Shown piece after piece: positions 15,779 to 24,804 of a DNA stretch of 37,098 nucleotides. The stretch is taken from contig SVMM01000025.1 of the NCBI GenBank assembly GCA_015067435.1, forward strand, positions 1-37,098. The letters run 5' to 3'. The stretch comes from Oscillospiraceae bacterium. Lineage in GTDB: Bacteria > Bacillota > Clostridia > Oscillospirales > Oscillospiraceae. Below the pieces are notes generated by a model. It saw only the letters and a program-made list of their open reading frames with translations. It did not search any database and was not told the DNA's origin. The translations under genes and the position numbers were made by a program. Within the stretch, counting starts at the first letter, position 1. The number at the start of each line of letters is the position of its first letter.

Positions 15779-16027
15779 ATGGCCGTTCCGTATCTGGTCG
15801 TCCTCGTCTCCTCGTTCCTCGCCGTCTTCACAAGTCAAAGTCGCGGCTCCTATTTTCAATCGCCGACCGTGAAATTTGCGTTTGTCGTTCTGCATCTCCT
15901 GTGCGTCATCGGCGCAATCGTCTATCTCTGCATCCACTTCAGTTTGTGGCATATTCTCTTTGTCCCGTGCTGTGCTCTCGTCTTTGACTGGATATTTGCC
16001 CTCGTACTTCACTCTCTGTTCAAATAA
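15779..16027 (+). CDS. Small integral membrane protein of unknown function (82 aa)
   Basis: ATG 15779 follows GAAAGGTGG by seven bases. About three hydrophobic segments ('YLVVLVSSFLAVFT', 'FAFVVLHLLCVIGAIVYLCI' and 'HILFVPCCALVFDWIFALVL') occupy nearly the whole chain. No family recognised. With its own promoter and a strong terminator directly behind it, it is a self-contained unit transcribed against the rest of the element, as phage moron genes are. Superinfection exclusion or a small toxin are guesses only. Confidence 0.65.
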   Translation: MAVPYLVVLVSSFLAVFTSQSRGSYFQSPTVKFAFVVLHLLCVIGAIVYLCIHFSLWHILFVPCCALVFDWIFALVLHSLFK

Positions 16028-16042
16028 AGCTCTCACACAGCA

Positions 16043-16074
16043 GGACCGCACCGGCTCCCCGGTGCGGTCCTTTT
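16043..16074 (+). terminator. Strong intrinsic terminator after the 82-aa gene
   Basis: Perfect 12-bp GC-rich stem (16043-16054 / 16059-16070) with a 4-base loop and TTTTCTGTT behind it, four bases before the convergent giant gene's stop codon. Confidence 0.9.
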
Positions 16075-16077
16075 CTG

Positions 16078-19000
16078 TTACCCTCTCGGAAGCATGGTGT
16101 TTCCGCCGCGCGTGTTCCACGGTGCCTTGTCGATTGTGCTCTGCGAATAGCCCGCGTCCAGCGCCAGCGCGTCCTTCTGCGCCAGCGTCAGCTGCAATCC
16201 GTCGATGTAGTCGAACACCTTGTCCCTCTTGGAGTTCTGGATGACCTTGCCGTCTTTGTCGTGGTCTGCCGTGAAGCTGTTGACCTCGTTATGGTAGCGC
16301 ACCGCGTCGTCAAGGTCGATGCCCACCGCCGTCAGGTTGTCCACCTTTGTCGAAGACTTCGCCTCGTAGTCGTCGAACAGCGCTCCCTTTGCCTTCTCCG
16401 CCGCGTAGTCGTACACCTTGTCGATCATCTTGGCCTGCTCCTCCGGCGTCGCCTGCCGGTAGATGCCGGAGCTCGTCAGATCGTCCAGCGCGCGCTCGAC
16501 GTTCGCGCTCCACACCAGGTCATAGGTCTGTCGCTGGTATGCGTTGAGATTCCTGTCCTCTCCGTTGACCGTGATGCTGCTCGGCGTGTCGGGAGGAATG
16601 GACGTTTTCTGTCCCGCCTCGTAGAGCTCGGCCAGGGCCGCCGCCGTCTCGTCGCTAATTTCGACGCCGCGCGCTTTCAGGATGTGGTCCGCGCGCGTTG
16701 CCAGCGCGTCGCCGCTCAGCCCTTTCAGGTCGTTCTTCGTCGGCGTGTCGAAGATGTCCTCCATGCCGGCGTACAACTCCGGGGAGATCGTCTGCACGGC
16801 TCCCAGGATGTACTTCTCGACGTTCTGCACCGGAAGTCCGCCCAGGTACATAGCCAGCTTCTCGGCCAGCTCCTTCGCCGCGCCGGAGTAGTCTCCCGCG
16901 TTCCTGCGGAAATATTCGCCCAGGTCTCCGCCGTTGGCCAGAATGTTCGCGCCTTCGGTGATGATCTTCTGGATCGTTCCGGCCGCGCCGCCCGCCGCGT
17001 CAATGATGTCTTGGTCGTACTCGATGCGGTATCCCTCTGCATAGTCGCTGCTCCACCGCTCCTCCTGCATCCACCCCGGCGTCCACGCCAGCCACTTGTA
17101 CCCGTCCTCCGCCGCGCGGCGCAGCAGGTCCTTCAGAACATACTCGTGGTATGTCTTCTGGAACGGCGCATCCGGCGTTCTTCCGACTTCCCTGCTCAAC
17201 TCTGTGAATCGGTTGAAGTCGTCAATGAACTCTTCCGCGAATTTCCGCTCGCCCTCTGTCAGTGTTGCCCCGTGCTCACGCTCTCGTTCTGTGATTTCAT
17301 AATACCGGTCTTGCCTTTTTGCGAGTGTGTCTTCAAGCCTCTTTGCTTCCTCCCGCTTTTCGGCAATTTCCTTTGCTCCGCCCTGCTGATAGCCGCTCTT
17401 CTGTCCCGCGTTGTGCCAGTCGCTTTGAATCTCGTCGATGAACAGCACCGGCTCGCCGCCGTGCTTGAAGTCCTGCACGCGCGCGTGCGCCAGCACGCCG
17501 CGCTCGCCCCAGTGCGCTTGCATCGCGTCGTTTGTGTAGTCGCTCCCCGGCATCTTGAACAGCAGCTCCCGGTAGTCCTCGCCGCCGTCCAGCTTGTATT
17601 GGTTCCAGTGCGTCTTCGACGTGTTCACGCTGCGCGCCCTGCCACGGTCAGCGATGTCGTCCAGTCTCCAGTCAAGGCTCCGCAGCTCGTCCGGAATGTC
17701 GCGGTACAGCTCGCGCTCCACCGGCGTCAGCGTGTTGATGCCCGTGAAGCCACGGATGCCGCCGTGCCGGTCGATGATGGCGCGCGTCAGCGCGTTTGCT
17801 GTGTTGTCCGCCAGAATGATTTCGTCCGGCACGATTTCGTTGTAGGCTTCCTTCCACAGCTCCGACACGCGGTCGTACAGTCGAGACTTTTCCTCCGTGA
17901 TGCGGTCAAGCTCCGCCGTCTCCTCCGGCGTGTACTTCGTGCGGCCCTTCTCGTCGCGGATTTCCTTGTCCTCGATGTCCAACCGGTTCTCACGCAGGAA
18001 GTCCAGCAGCTCGTCTTTGTCCACGGACCGCTTGCCCTCCAGAAACTGCTCGATGCCGCTCCACTTGATTTCCTCGTCCTTCACGCCGTGCCCCTTCAGG
18101 TACGGCATGACGGACGCCGCACCCATCTTCTGCCCTCTGAAGTTTTCTACTTCGCGCTCCAGCTTCGAGTAGAAGTAGCCCTCGCGTCTCCTGCGGTCCA
18201 TCTCCTGCGTCACGTCCTCCGTGAACGCCTCGTCCACGTCGTCGATGCTGAATCGCGCGTCCGGGATGCTGTTGATAAGCTCGCGCCGCTGGTCCTCGTT
18301 CCCGGCCTCGTAGGGGATGACCTGCTGGAAGGTATCGCGCGCCCACTTCCTGATGTCCTCCGGCGCATCCGAAGGCTCCAGCAGCGCCAGCGCCTCGCTG
18401 AACGGCACCACGCGCTTCGGCTTCGCCTCGAAGTAGCCCGTCGGGATTTCCGCCGCGTGGTTGTACATCTCCACGATGTCCTCCGCCGTGCCGTACTTGA
18501 TGGCGTAGCCCTCGCTCTGGAAGGCGCGCTGCACCGCCTCCGGCGTGCGTTTGCCCTGCGCCGCTTCCATCAGGATGTCGCCGATGATTTCGTTCTCCTC
18601 GAACGTGTTGTCCGCGTGGTGTTTGGTCGTGCTTCTGATTTCATCGACCACCGCTTCGATTTCCTTGTCCAGCGCCTCGAAGCGCGCCGCGTGCTCCTCC
18701 TCGCTCTCTTGGCGCAGTCTCCCTTCCTCTGCGTGCATCTGGCCCACGTTTCTGAAGTCCGTCGTCGCCACCGCGTGCATCCCCGGCGCGCCAAACCCGA
18801 AGTAGCCCGCGCCTCTGTCGTTTGCAAGGTTCATCGCCCGCACGATGTTCTCCGCCGTCACCGGCCAATGCAGCTGTTTGAAGCTCCTGCGGTTGCCGCG
18901 CGTGTCGAATATCTCCTTGCCGTTCCAGATTCCGCGCTCTCCCAGCAGGCCGTCCAGCTCGCCGCGAATCCACGCCTGCACATCCTTGTCGTTCACGCGC

Positions 19001-22000
19001 CTGCTCAATGCGTCGCTTGTCGCCAGCACGTCGTTCTCGCCCTTGGTCTGTCCGCCGTCCTCGTACATCGCCCACGCATCCTTGGCAAAGTCCTCGATGG
19101 TGAAGATGCTGACGTTTTTTGCCATCGTGTCGTCGATGCGTTTCTCGCGCTGCTCCGCCATCTCTTCCGGCGTCCATCCCTTGCGCTGCGCCATCCGTTG
19201 CAGGTAGCCCTCGTCCCGGTTCGCGTAGTATTCGCGGATGATTTGCTGGATGGTGTCGTACTCCTTGCCCAGCGCCTCTTTCGTGCTCTTGCCTTCCCAC
19301 AGGTCCGCGCTGATTTGCGCCAGTCTCTGCGGTCCCACTTGGTCTAGGAACATCCGAAGGTAGTCGTTGCCGTACTTGTTCCACTCCTTCGCCCGCTTGA
19401 CAGGCTCCAGCGTCTCGCCCTGCGCCGCGAGGTATGCCGCGCGCACCGCGTCCTCGCTTGCCAGCCGCTCCGCGATGTCGTCCAGCGTCATCTCCGTTTC
19501 GTCTCCGAGGAACATTTCCAGCGTGCTCGACTTGCTGAAGATGCCGTCCGCGATTTTGTCGCTCAACTCCTTGATGCGGTCGTCGATGCGCCACATCGCC
19601 TCGCTCTTGACTTCGCTCTCCACGCGCGCGTTGCTGTGCGTCGGCGTCCATGCGTCGCTTCCGTACACCTTGTTCCGCCGGTCCGCTTCCGGGTCGATGG
19701 TGCTGCGCGGGAACACGATGGAATACGGGCCGTACATCGCGTGCCCTTGGTCCGCCCGCACGACCGCGATGGAAGGCGAGGGGATAGCGCCCAGCTCCAT
19801 CATCCGGCGCATCTTGTCGTCGTCAAGGTTGTGCTGCGCCACCAGCGTCTTCGTCATCTCCACCGGCTCGTCCAGTGAAAAGCGGTCTTTGGCCTCGATG
19901 TTCCCGGCGTCGTTGTCGGAAACATCCGCCTCCGCCGCCGTCGGAAGCTCCGTCTTCGGCACGTCATCGAAAATCCCGCGCTTGACTTCCGGCTCGCCTT
20001 CTGCTATTCTGTCTGCGGAGCGGTCGGTTCCTGTTCGCCCGATTACGTCATCGGCATCGTTCAGGAAACTGGCCGCTCTGTTTTCGTCAAACACATGAAG
20101 CGTTCCGCCGTTCCTTCTCTGGTTGTCCATCCACGCCTGCGGGTTATCCAGCCCGTAGGCGCTTTTTATGCGATTGACGCGCTCGTTGTCCAGCATCACG
20201 TTTTTGTGTATTCCGATAAGCAGCGGCTTTCCGTCCGCATCCACGTCCTTCGTGAGTATGCCCACTTCGTTTCCGTTCTCCCACGCAAGAATCGGGTCTT
20301 CCATCAGCTCCGTCAGCCGCGTCATCGCGCGGTTTGGCACGCTGTGCTTCTGGTCTCTCGACTTTTTGTAGTCGGATTGCGAAAGCACAAGCGGCAGCTC
20401 CTCCAGTCCAGCATCTCCCAATACGCGCGGCGTGCTTCCATAGTAGAACTCGTCGTACCTCGTCATCCTGCCAGCTCTGTATTCTTTCAGCTGTTCGCGG
20501 ATTCCCATATCTCTCGTGTTGTTGATGCTGAATCTCTCCGGCGGTCCGGTCATCCTGTCCGTCGCCGCCGCGTTCTGCGTGTTCGGATAGTGTCCGCGCT
20601 CCGTCATCACGCCGCGCACGCTGTCGTGGAACTGGTCCGCGTGATAGCCGAACCAATTCAGCGCGCCGTTCGCGTCGCCGAAAACTTCGTCCAGCGCATA
20701 GTTGATGGCCTCTTCCACCTGCTCCGGCGTCGCGTCCTCCGGCAGGTTGATGATGCCGCGCAGCTTTTGCAGGTACTTCTCGTAAACCGTCCGCAGCTCC
20801 TCCGGGCTGTATTCCTGCTCGATGCGCTCGCGCACGCTCTCTCGCAGTCCGGGGTCCCTGTCTGCCGCGTCGTGGTAGTATTCGTGCCCCCACAGCTGCT
20901 CCGGCGACGCGCGCAGGTTGTCCGCCTGAATTGCCACTTTGCCCGGTGCCCAAATCGCGCGGGCATATCCCGTGGTTCCATTCTCTGCCACTTCCTGCCT
21001 TCCGAGGAAGAACGTCACATCCAGCCCTGTCTCTTCCTTGATTGTCTGCCCCAGCGTGCGCAGGCCGTCGTCCCACATCTCCTCCGGCATCACCTGCACG
21101 CTCTTTGTCTCCGTTGCCTTCTCGAACCCGTAGTCCTTCAGGCTCTCTTTCGGAAGGTTCTTTCCAGCATTTTGTCGAGCACTTGCTGCTCTGCTCTGTT
21201 CAGCGGCGCTTCGTGGTCCGCCCTCCGCCATGCTTCCATCTTGTCTTCCGGCACCCACACCAGCGTCCCGTCTTCCGTCTCCATCGTATAGCGCGTTTGC
21301 CCCTGCGCCGTCGGAAGCTCCCGCCGTTGCTCCGATGCTGTTGGCAGCATCACCATATTGTCCGCCATTGTCCAGCCCTCCGTTCATCATTGTGTTGTTC
21401 TGCGGTTCCGCGAAGATGTCTTTCTGCGCCGCCCGCGTTTTCTCCAGCGCGCTCTGTGCCAGCGCGTTCACGCCCGCTTCGATTTCATTCTCCGGCGCGC
21501 CCGCCTGTCTCGCCGCCGTCACGAAGTTTGTTATCTCTTCCAGCGCCCCGCTCTGCCGGATGCTCGTCGCATACTCCTTCGCCTGTTCGGGCATATATCT
21601 TCCTTGCTCGTCCACGAAGGTCCGCTGTGCCCACTCGTTCATCATTTGGCGTGCTTCCTTTTGTGCTGGCAGTCCCGGCTTCTCTTGTGCCGTCGGTTCC
21701 TGCGCGCTTGCAGTCGGAAGCTCTGCGCCCTGCTCCGCAGTCGGTGCCATGATGCGCGGTCTTTCGTTTTCCGCCGTCGGATTCTGCGTCATCGGCGTAA
21801 CTTCCGGTGTTCCTCCCCCGGATGTCGCGCTCGTCATCCCTGTCGCCTGTGCCGTCGGTGCCCCTTGCTGTTGCGCCGCCTGCCCAGCTATGTTTCCGCC
21901 CGTCGGCACCAGTCCCGTCGGCATCGGTCCGATGCTTGCCGCGTTCGTCGCCGTCGTGTACGGTTCCATCTCCGCCTTCATCGCCGACAGGAACCCGCGC

Positions 22001-23700
22001 GCGGCGTCGATTTCTTTCTGCGCGCCCACGATGTACAGGTCGTCCAGCCTTGTGTTCATGCCGTCCACTGCGTCCATCACGCTCTGCGCGCCGCGCGCCT
22101 TGTCCGCCGTGCTCACTCCCGGATTGTCCAGTATGCTCTTCGCGTATTCGTACCGGCGCTTCAGCTCGTCCAGCTCCTGCTGCATCGCCGCTTTGTTTTG
22201 CCCCGACGTTGCTGCGATGCTCACGAAGCGCGACAACGCTCCGAAGACGAAGCCGTTCAGCTCCGCCTGCCCGATTGCTGTCCAGTCCGGCGTGTAGTGC
22301 TCGTCCGTGATGGCCTTGCCCAGCTCGCTCATCGCCGTTTCGCCGGTCGCATAGCTTAAACCGGAAATTCCGCCCAGCCCCACGTTCGGCAGGATGAGGT
22401 TCTGGATGTCCTGTCCCTTGAACTCCGCAATGTGTGCCAGCGCCAGCGCCTCTCTGTCGTGGCTCGTTACTGTGTGCATCGGCTCTCGGACGTCCAGCGG
22501 GTTTCCGTTTCCGTAATACTCGGTCAGCTGCGCCGCCACCATCGCGTACCTGTTCGATGCGTCCACCGTGTTAATTGGCGCGTCCAGCCCTGACGCCCGC
22601 ACGTTCTCCGTCTGCTCTGTGTGATATTGGATAAGCTGCGCCATCGACATCAGCTGTCCGCCTCCGCCGCCCGTGCGAATTGTGTGCATCGGCTGGTCCG
22701 CAGGCGCTCCCACCGATGCGTTCGTGTTGCTGAAGGTTATCGGTGCCATCAGCGGCTCGCACACGTTGTGCTTCACGGTCGAAACCACCGTCGGCACAGG
22801 CTCGTCTACGTCGTGTACGCGCGGTGCCTGCCCCTTCCGCTCCCCGTACCCCACCGGCACAATGAACGGCTTGCCGCTCCGTATGGTGAATTTATCGACG
22901 CCGCGTATCACGCGCCGCTGCGTGTTTCTTGCCAGTGGTCGCACGGCCTTCAGTCCGTACTTCGCCTCGATTTCTTCCTTCGTCTCAAAGATGGAAGGGC
23001 ACGGCAGGCTCCAGTCGATGATTTCCGCCGCGCTCCTCCACGGCTTGCATCTCCCGCTCCGCACTTCCTCGCTGTCTCGCGGCGCGTGCGTCCGCTCCGG
23101 CCATACGATTTGCTTCCCGTCGCACCGCGCGATGATAACCAGGCGCTTGCGCGTCGTCGGCGCGCCATAGTCCGCCGCCGTCAGGATGCGCCATTCCACG
23201 GCATATCCAAGATTTTCCAGCTGTGTCCGCCACTTCTGAAACGTCTCCCCGGATTTGCGCTTCATCGGCTTTCCTTTGCGCACCGGCCCCCACGTCAGGA
23301 ACTCCTCCACGTTCTCCGTAATCATCAGGTCAGGCCGCACCAGCGCCGCCCAGCGCAGCTCTATCCACGCCAGCCCCCGGATGTTCCGGTCCACCAGCGC
23401 CGCGCCCTTCGCTTTGCTGAAGTGCTTGCAGTCCGGGCTGAACCACGCCAGCGCAACGTGCCGTCCTCTGCATACCTCCACCGGGTCCACATCCCACACG
23501 CTCGCTTGCAGGTGTTCCGTGTGCGGATGGTTTGTCTTGTGCATCAGAATTGCCGCAGCGTCGTGATTGATGGCGATGTTTACGATTCGTCCCGTCGCCA
23601 GCTCTATCCCGGTTGAAGCGCCTCCGCCGCCTGCGAAGTTGTCCGTGATGATTGGCTCCAGCAGGCTTTCCTGTGCGAACAGGCTCCGCGTCCTCTTCAT
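16078..23700 (-). CDS. Giant fusion: truncated cytosine-5 DNA methyltransferase joined to a phage polyvalent protein (2540 aa)
   Basis: ATG 23700 lies seven bases after AAGGAGG; an ATG 30 bases earlier is worse. Residues 20-190 are a C5-methyltransferase: 'FAGGGGASTGIELATG' (SAM site), 'FSPDCKHFSKAKG' (Cys91 nucleophile), 'ITENVEEF' and 'DYGAPTTRKRLVIIA'. The target-recognition repeats run to about residue 430, then stop at 'HIAEFKGQD'. The late motifs (LQGFP-type and the final G-N-x-V) are missing. From 'NLILPNVGLGGISG' on, the protein is phage-like: a Pro/Gln/Ala-rich linker (~590-820), a zincin-like 'HEYYHDAADRDPG' (~938), a nuclease-like domain with 'LGDAGLEELPLVLSQSDY' (~1087), 'AIPSPSIAVVRADQGH' (~1300), 'FIDEIQSDWHNAG' (~2090) and the usual C-terminus 'LTLAQKDALALDAGYSQST'. 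I infer an in-frame deletion fusion. Confidence 0.8.
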   Translation of the reverse strand: MKRTRSLFAQESLLEPIITDNFAGGGGASTGIELATGRIVNIAINHDAAAILMHKTNHPHTEHLQASVWDVDPVEVCRGRHVALAWFSPDCKHFSKAKGAALVDRNIRGLAWIELRWAALVRPDLMITENVEEFLTWGPVRKGKPMKRKSGETFQKWRTQLENLGYAVEWRILTAADYGAPTTRKRLVIIARCDGKQIVWPERTHAPRDSEEVRSGRCKPWRSAAEIIDWSLPCPSIFETKEEIEAKYGLKAVRPLARNTQRRVIRGVDKFTIRSGKPFIVPVGYGERKGQAPRVHDVDEPVPTVVSTVKHNVCEPLMAPITFSNTNASVGAPADQPMHTIRTGGGGGQLMSMAQLIQYHTEQTENVRASGLDAPINTVDASNRYAMVAAQLTEYYGNGNPLDVREPMHTVTSHDREALALAHIAEFKGQDIQNLILPNVGLGGISGLSYATGETAMSELGKAITDEHYTPDWTAIGQAELNGFVFGALSRFVSIAATSGQNKAAMQQELDELKRRYEYAKSILDNPGVSTADKARGAQSVMDAVDGMNTRLDDLYIVGAQKEIDAARGFLSAMKAEMEPYTTATNAASIGPMPTGLVPTGGNIAGQAAQQQGAPTAQATGMTSATSGGGTPEVTPMTQNPTAENERPRIMAPTAEQGAELPTASAQEPTAQEKPGLPAQKEARQMMNEWAQRTFVDEQGRYMPEQAKEYATSIRQSGALEEITNFVTAARQAGAPENEIEAGVNALAQSALEKTRAAQKDIFAEPQNNTMMNGGLDNGGQYGDAANSIGATAGASDGAGANALYDGDGRRDAGVGAGRQDGSMAEGGPRSAAEQSRAASARQNAGKNLPKESLKDYGFEKATETKSVQVMPEEMWDDGLRTLGQTIKEETGLDVTFFLGRQEVAENGTTGYARAIWAPGKVAIQADNLRASPEQLWGHEYYHDAADRDPGLRESVRERIEQEYSPEELRTVYEKYLQKLRGIINLPEDATPEQVEEAINYALDEVFGDANGALNWFGYHADQFHDSVRGVMTERGHYPNTQNAAATDRMTGPPERFSINNTRDMGIREQLKEYRAGRMTRYDEFYYGSTPRVLGDAGLEELPLVLSQSDYKKSRDQKHSVPNRAMTRLTELMEDPILAWENGNEVGILTKDVDADGKPLLIGIHKNVMLDNERVNRIKSAYGLDNPQAWMDNQRRNGGTLHVFDENRAASFLNDADDVIGRTGTDRSADRIAEGEPEVKRGIFDDVPKTELPTAAEADVSDNDAGNIEAKDRFSLDEPVEMTKTLVAQHNLDDDKMRRMMELGAIPSPSIAVVRADQGHAMYGPYSIVFPRSTIDPEADRRNKVYGSDAWTPTHSNARVESEVKSEAMWRIDDRIKELSDKIADGIFSKSSTLEMFLGDETEMTLDDIAERLASEDAVRAAYLAAQGETLEPVKRAKEWNKYGNDYLRMFLDQVGPQRLAQISADLWEGKSTKEALGKEYDTIQQIIREYYANRDEGYLQRMAQRKGWTPEEMAEQREKRIDDTMAKNVSIFTIEDFAKDAWAMYEDGGQTKGENDVLATSDALSRRVNDKDVQAWIRGELDGLLGERGIWNGKEIFDTRGNRRSFKQLHWPVTAENIVRAMNLANDRGAGYFGFGAPGMHAVATTDFRNVGQMHAEEGRLRQESEEEHAARFEALDKEIEAVVDEIRSTTKHHADNTFEENEIIGDILMEAAQGKRTPEAVQRAFQSEGYAIKYGTAEDIVEMYNHAAEIPTGYFEAKPKRVVPFSEALALLEPSDAPEDIRKWARDTFQQVIPYEAGNEDQRRELINSIPDARFSIDDVDEAFTEDVTQEMDRRRREGYFYSKLEREVENFRGQKMGAASVMPYLKGHGVKDEEIKWSGIEQFLEGKRSVDKDELLDFLRENRLDIEDKEIRDEKGRTKYTPEETAELDRITEEKSRLYDRVSELWKEAYNEIVPDEIILADNTANALTRAIIDRHGGIRGFTGINTLTPVERELYRDIPDELRSLDWRLDDIADRGRARSVNTSKTHWNQYKLDGGEDYRELLFKMPGSDYTNDAMQAHWGERGVLAHARVQDFKHGGEPVLFIDEIQSDWHNAGQKSGYQQGGAKEIAEKREEAKRLEDTLAKRQDRYYEITEREREHGATLTEGERKFAEEFIDDFNRFTELSREVGRTPDAPFQKTYHEYVLKDLLRRAAEDGYKWLAWTPGWMQEERWSSDYAEGYRIEYDQDIIDAAGGAAGTIQKIITEGANILANGGDLGEYFRRNAGDYSGAAKELAEKLAMYLGGLPVQNVEKYILGAVQTISPELYAGMEDIFDTPTKNDLKGLSGDALATRADHILKARGVEISDETAAALAELYEAGQKTSIPPDTPSSITVNGEDRNLNAYQRQTYDLVWSANVERALDDLTSSGIYRQATPEEQAKMIDKVYDYAAEKAKGALFDDYEAKSSTKVDNLTAVGIDLDDAVRYHNEVNSFTADHDKDGKVIQNSKRDKVFDYIDGLQLTLAQKDALALDAGYSQSTIDKAPWNTRGGNTMLPRG

Positions 23701-23804
23701 CTCCGTGCCTCCTTCGGCGTGTCCAGCCATACGATGAACCGCATCAGCAGGGAAGAGCGCCAGCCCACTCCCGCCACGGTAAAGAACAATGTCCAGCCTG
23801 TCAT
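23697..23804 (-). CDS. Small ORF coupled to the methyltransferase start (35 aa)
   Basis: GAGGAGG lies five bases before the ATG at 23804. The peptide has a short hydrophobic N-terminus ('GWTLFFTVAGVGW') and a basic tail. Its TGA overlaps the methyltransferase ATG as ATGA, so its main role may be translational coupling. No family recognised. Confidence 0.45.
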   Translation of the reverse strand: MTGWTLFFTVAGVGWRSSLLMRFIVWLDTPKEARR

Positions 23805-23814
23805 GTCGTCCTCC

Positions 23815-24240
23815 TCACCACGGCAGCGCCGCGTCCTCCGGCAGCAGCGCGAACCCGAAAACGCTCACGCTCTCCTCCTCGTCCGGCGTCTCGTCCGGCA
23901 CACTCGGCATCTTCCCGCCGTGCGTGCCGACAGCACGTTCCTCTGCTGTCGGCAGGTAATTCTTGCCGAACTCCAGCCGGAAGTCCTCGATGTCCCAGCC
24001 GAAGCGGTCCATCGCCAGCTTCTGTCCGTACTCGTGCAGGCGCTGCATCGTCTCGCTGTTCCTGTGCACCGCCTCCGGCCCGAAGATGTGGCAGTCGTGA
24101 TGGCACAGCCAGACGACCAGCCCCAGCTTCTCGCTCTTCTCGCGGAAGGCTCCGCCGAAGATGTGGTGCTTGTCCAGCACGTCCGCGCATCCGTTGCGCC
24201 CGCACAGCCAGCACGCTCTTTCCGCTTCATACCGCTTCAT
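23815..24240 (-). CDS. HNH-like zinc-binding phage protein (141 aa)
   Basis: 'CWLCGRNGCADVLDKHHIFGG' gives a CxxC pair and the His-His of an HNH/beta-beta-alpha metal site, followed by 'LVVWLCHHDCHIFGPEAVH' with further Cys/His ligands. The second half ('AMDRFGWDIEDFRLEFGKNYL') is a segment I associate with small proteins in phages of gut Firmicutes. The C-terminal ~45 residues are acidic and unstructured. ATG 24240 has AAAGGTG seven bases upstream. Likely role: a DNA-binding or nicking HNH protein; catalytic ability is uncertain. Confidence 0.7.
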   Translation of the reverse strand: MKRYEAERACWLCGRNGCADVLDKHHIFGGAFREKSEKLGLVVWLCHHDCHIFGPEAVHRNSETMQRLHEYGQKLAMDRFGWDIEDFRLEFGKNYLPTAEERAVGTHGGKMPSVPDETPDEEESVSVFGFALLPEDAALPW

Positions 24241-24532
24241 CTTCAAACACCTTTGACCTTCCGCGCCCGTTGTTCACGCGCCCGTCGTCCTCGCGCAGCT
24301 TGCATCCCTTGCGCAGCTGCGCCTCCGCTGCTACCGTCTCGCCCTTCTTCGGGTCGTACACGAAGCGCCCGTTGCGAACCTCGTCCGTGCGTCCGCGCCG
24401 CAGCTCCCTGTATATGGTCTGCTGCGTCGTACCCAGCGCCGCCGCGATGGTCTCGACGTTCGCGTCCTCGCGGTTGTACATCCTGTCGATGACCGTGCGC
24501 AGCCCGTTCGTCATCCTGACCGGTCTCTTCAC
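24227..24532 (-). CDS. Small helix-turn-helix protein (101 aa)
   Basis: GTG 24532 has AAGGGGGG seven bases upstream. A clear HTH, 'VETIAAALGTTQQTIYRELRRGR', is followed by 'GRFVYDPKKGETVAAEAQLRKG' and a basic tail. The HTH resembles the DNA-binding N-terminus of IS30-type transposases, including the one in this element ('IADALRTTYQTVWRELHR'), but no catalytic domain follows. Probably a phage regulator. Its end overlaps the HNH-like gene's start by 14 bases. Confidence 0.7.
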   Translation of the reverse strand: MKRPVRMTNGLRTVIDRMYNREDANVETIAAALGTTQQTIYRELRRGRTDEVRNGRFVYDPKKGETVAAEAQLRKGCKLREDDGRVNNGRGRSKVFEDEAV

Positions 24533-24546
24533 GTTCTCGCCCCCCT

Positions 24547-24780
24547 TCAGTTTTCCGTTGCGCTCTCGATGTAGCCGACAGCCTCTTCCAAGCTGTCTAT
24601 TGCCGATTCGATGCTGCTCACCGCTTCTTCCGCCGCCTCGTACCTCTCGCTTCCTTGCAGGTTCTCCGGCATATTGTCCATGTACTCCTGCTCCTCGTCC
24701 CGAAGGCTTTCCAGCTCATCTCGCAGCTCCTCGATTTTCCCCGATATCATTTCGAGCGTGTTTCTTCTTGCTTTATTCAT
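24547..24780 (-). CDS. Small acidic coiled-coil phage protein (77 aa)
   Basis: ATG 24780 lies eight bases after AAGGAG. The whole chain is an acidic helical repeat ('GKIEELRDELESLRDEEQEY', 'AAEEAVSSIESAIDSLEEAV'), with 'MDNMPENLQGSERYE' in the middle. This design is widespread among small proteins of phages in gut Clostridia, with no function known to me. It is the first gene of the element's minus-strand operon and lies at the right end. Confidence 0.7.
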   Translation of the reverse strand: MNKARRNTLEMISGKIEELRDELESLRDEEQEYMDNMPENLQGSERYEAAEEAVSSIESAIDSLEEAVGYIESATEN

Positions 24781-24804
24781 GGGCGTTTCTCCTTTTTGGC
24801 ATAA

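Noticed and set aside
16261-19347. 1028-aa plus-strand reading frame inside the giant gene
   Set aside because: Low-complexity Arg/Leu/Val composition typical of a mirror frame; the minus strand carries recognised phage domains.
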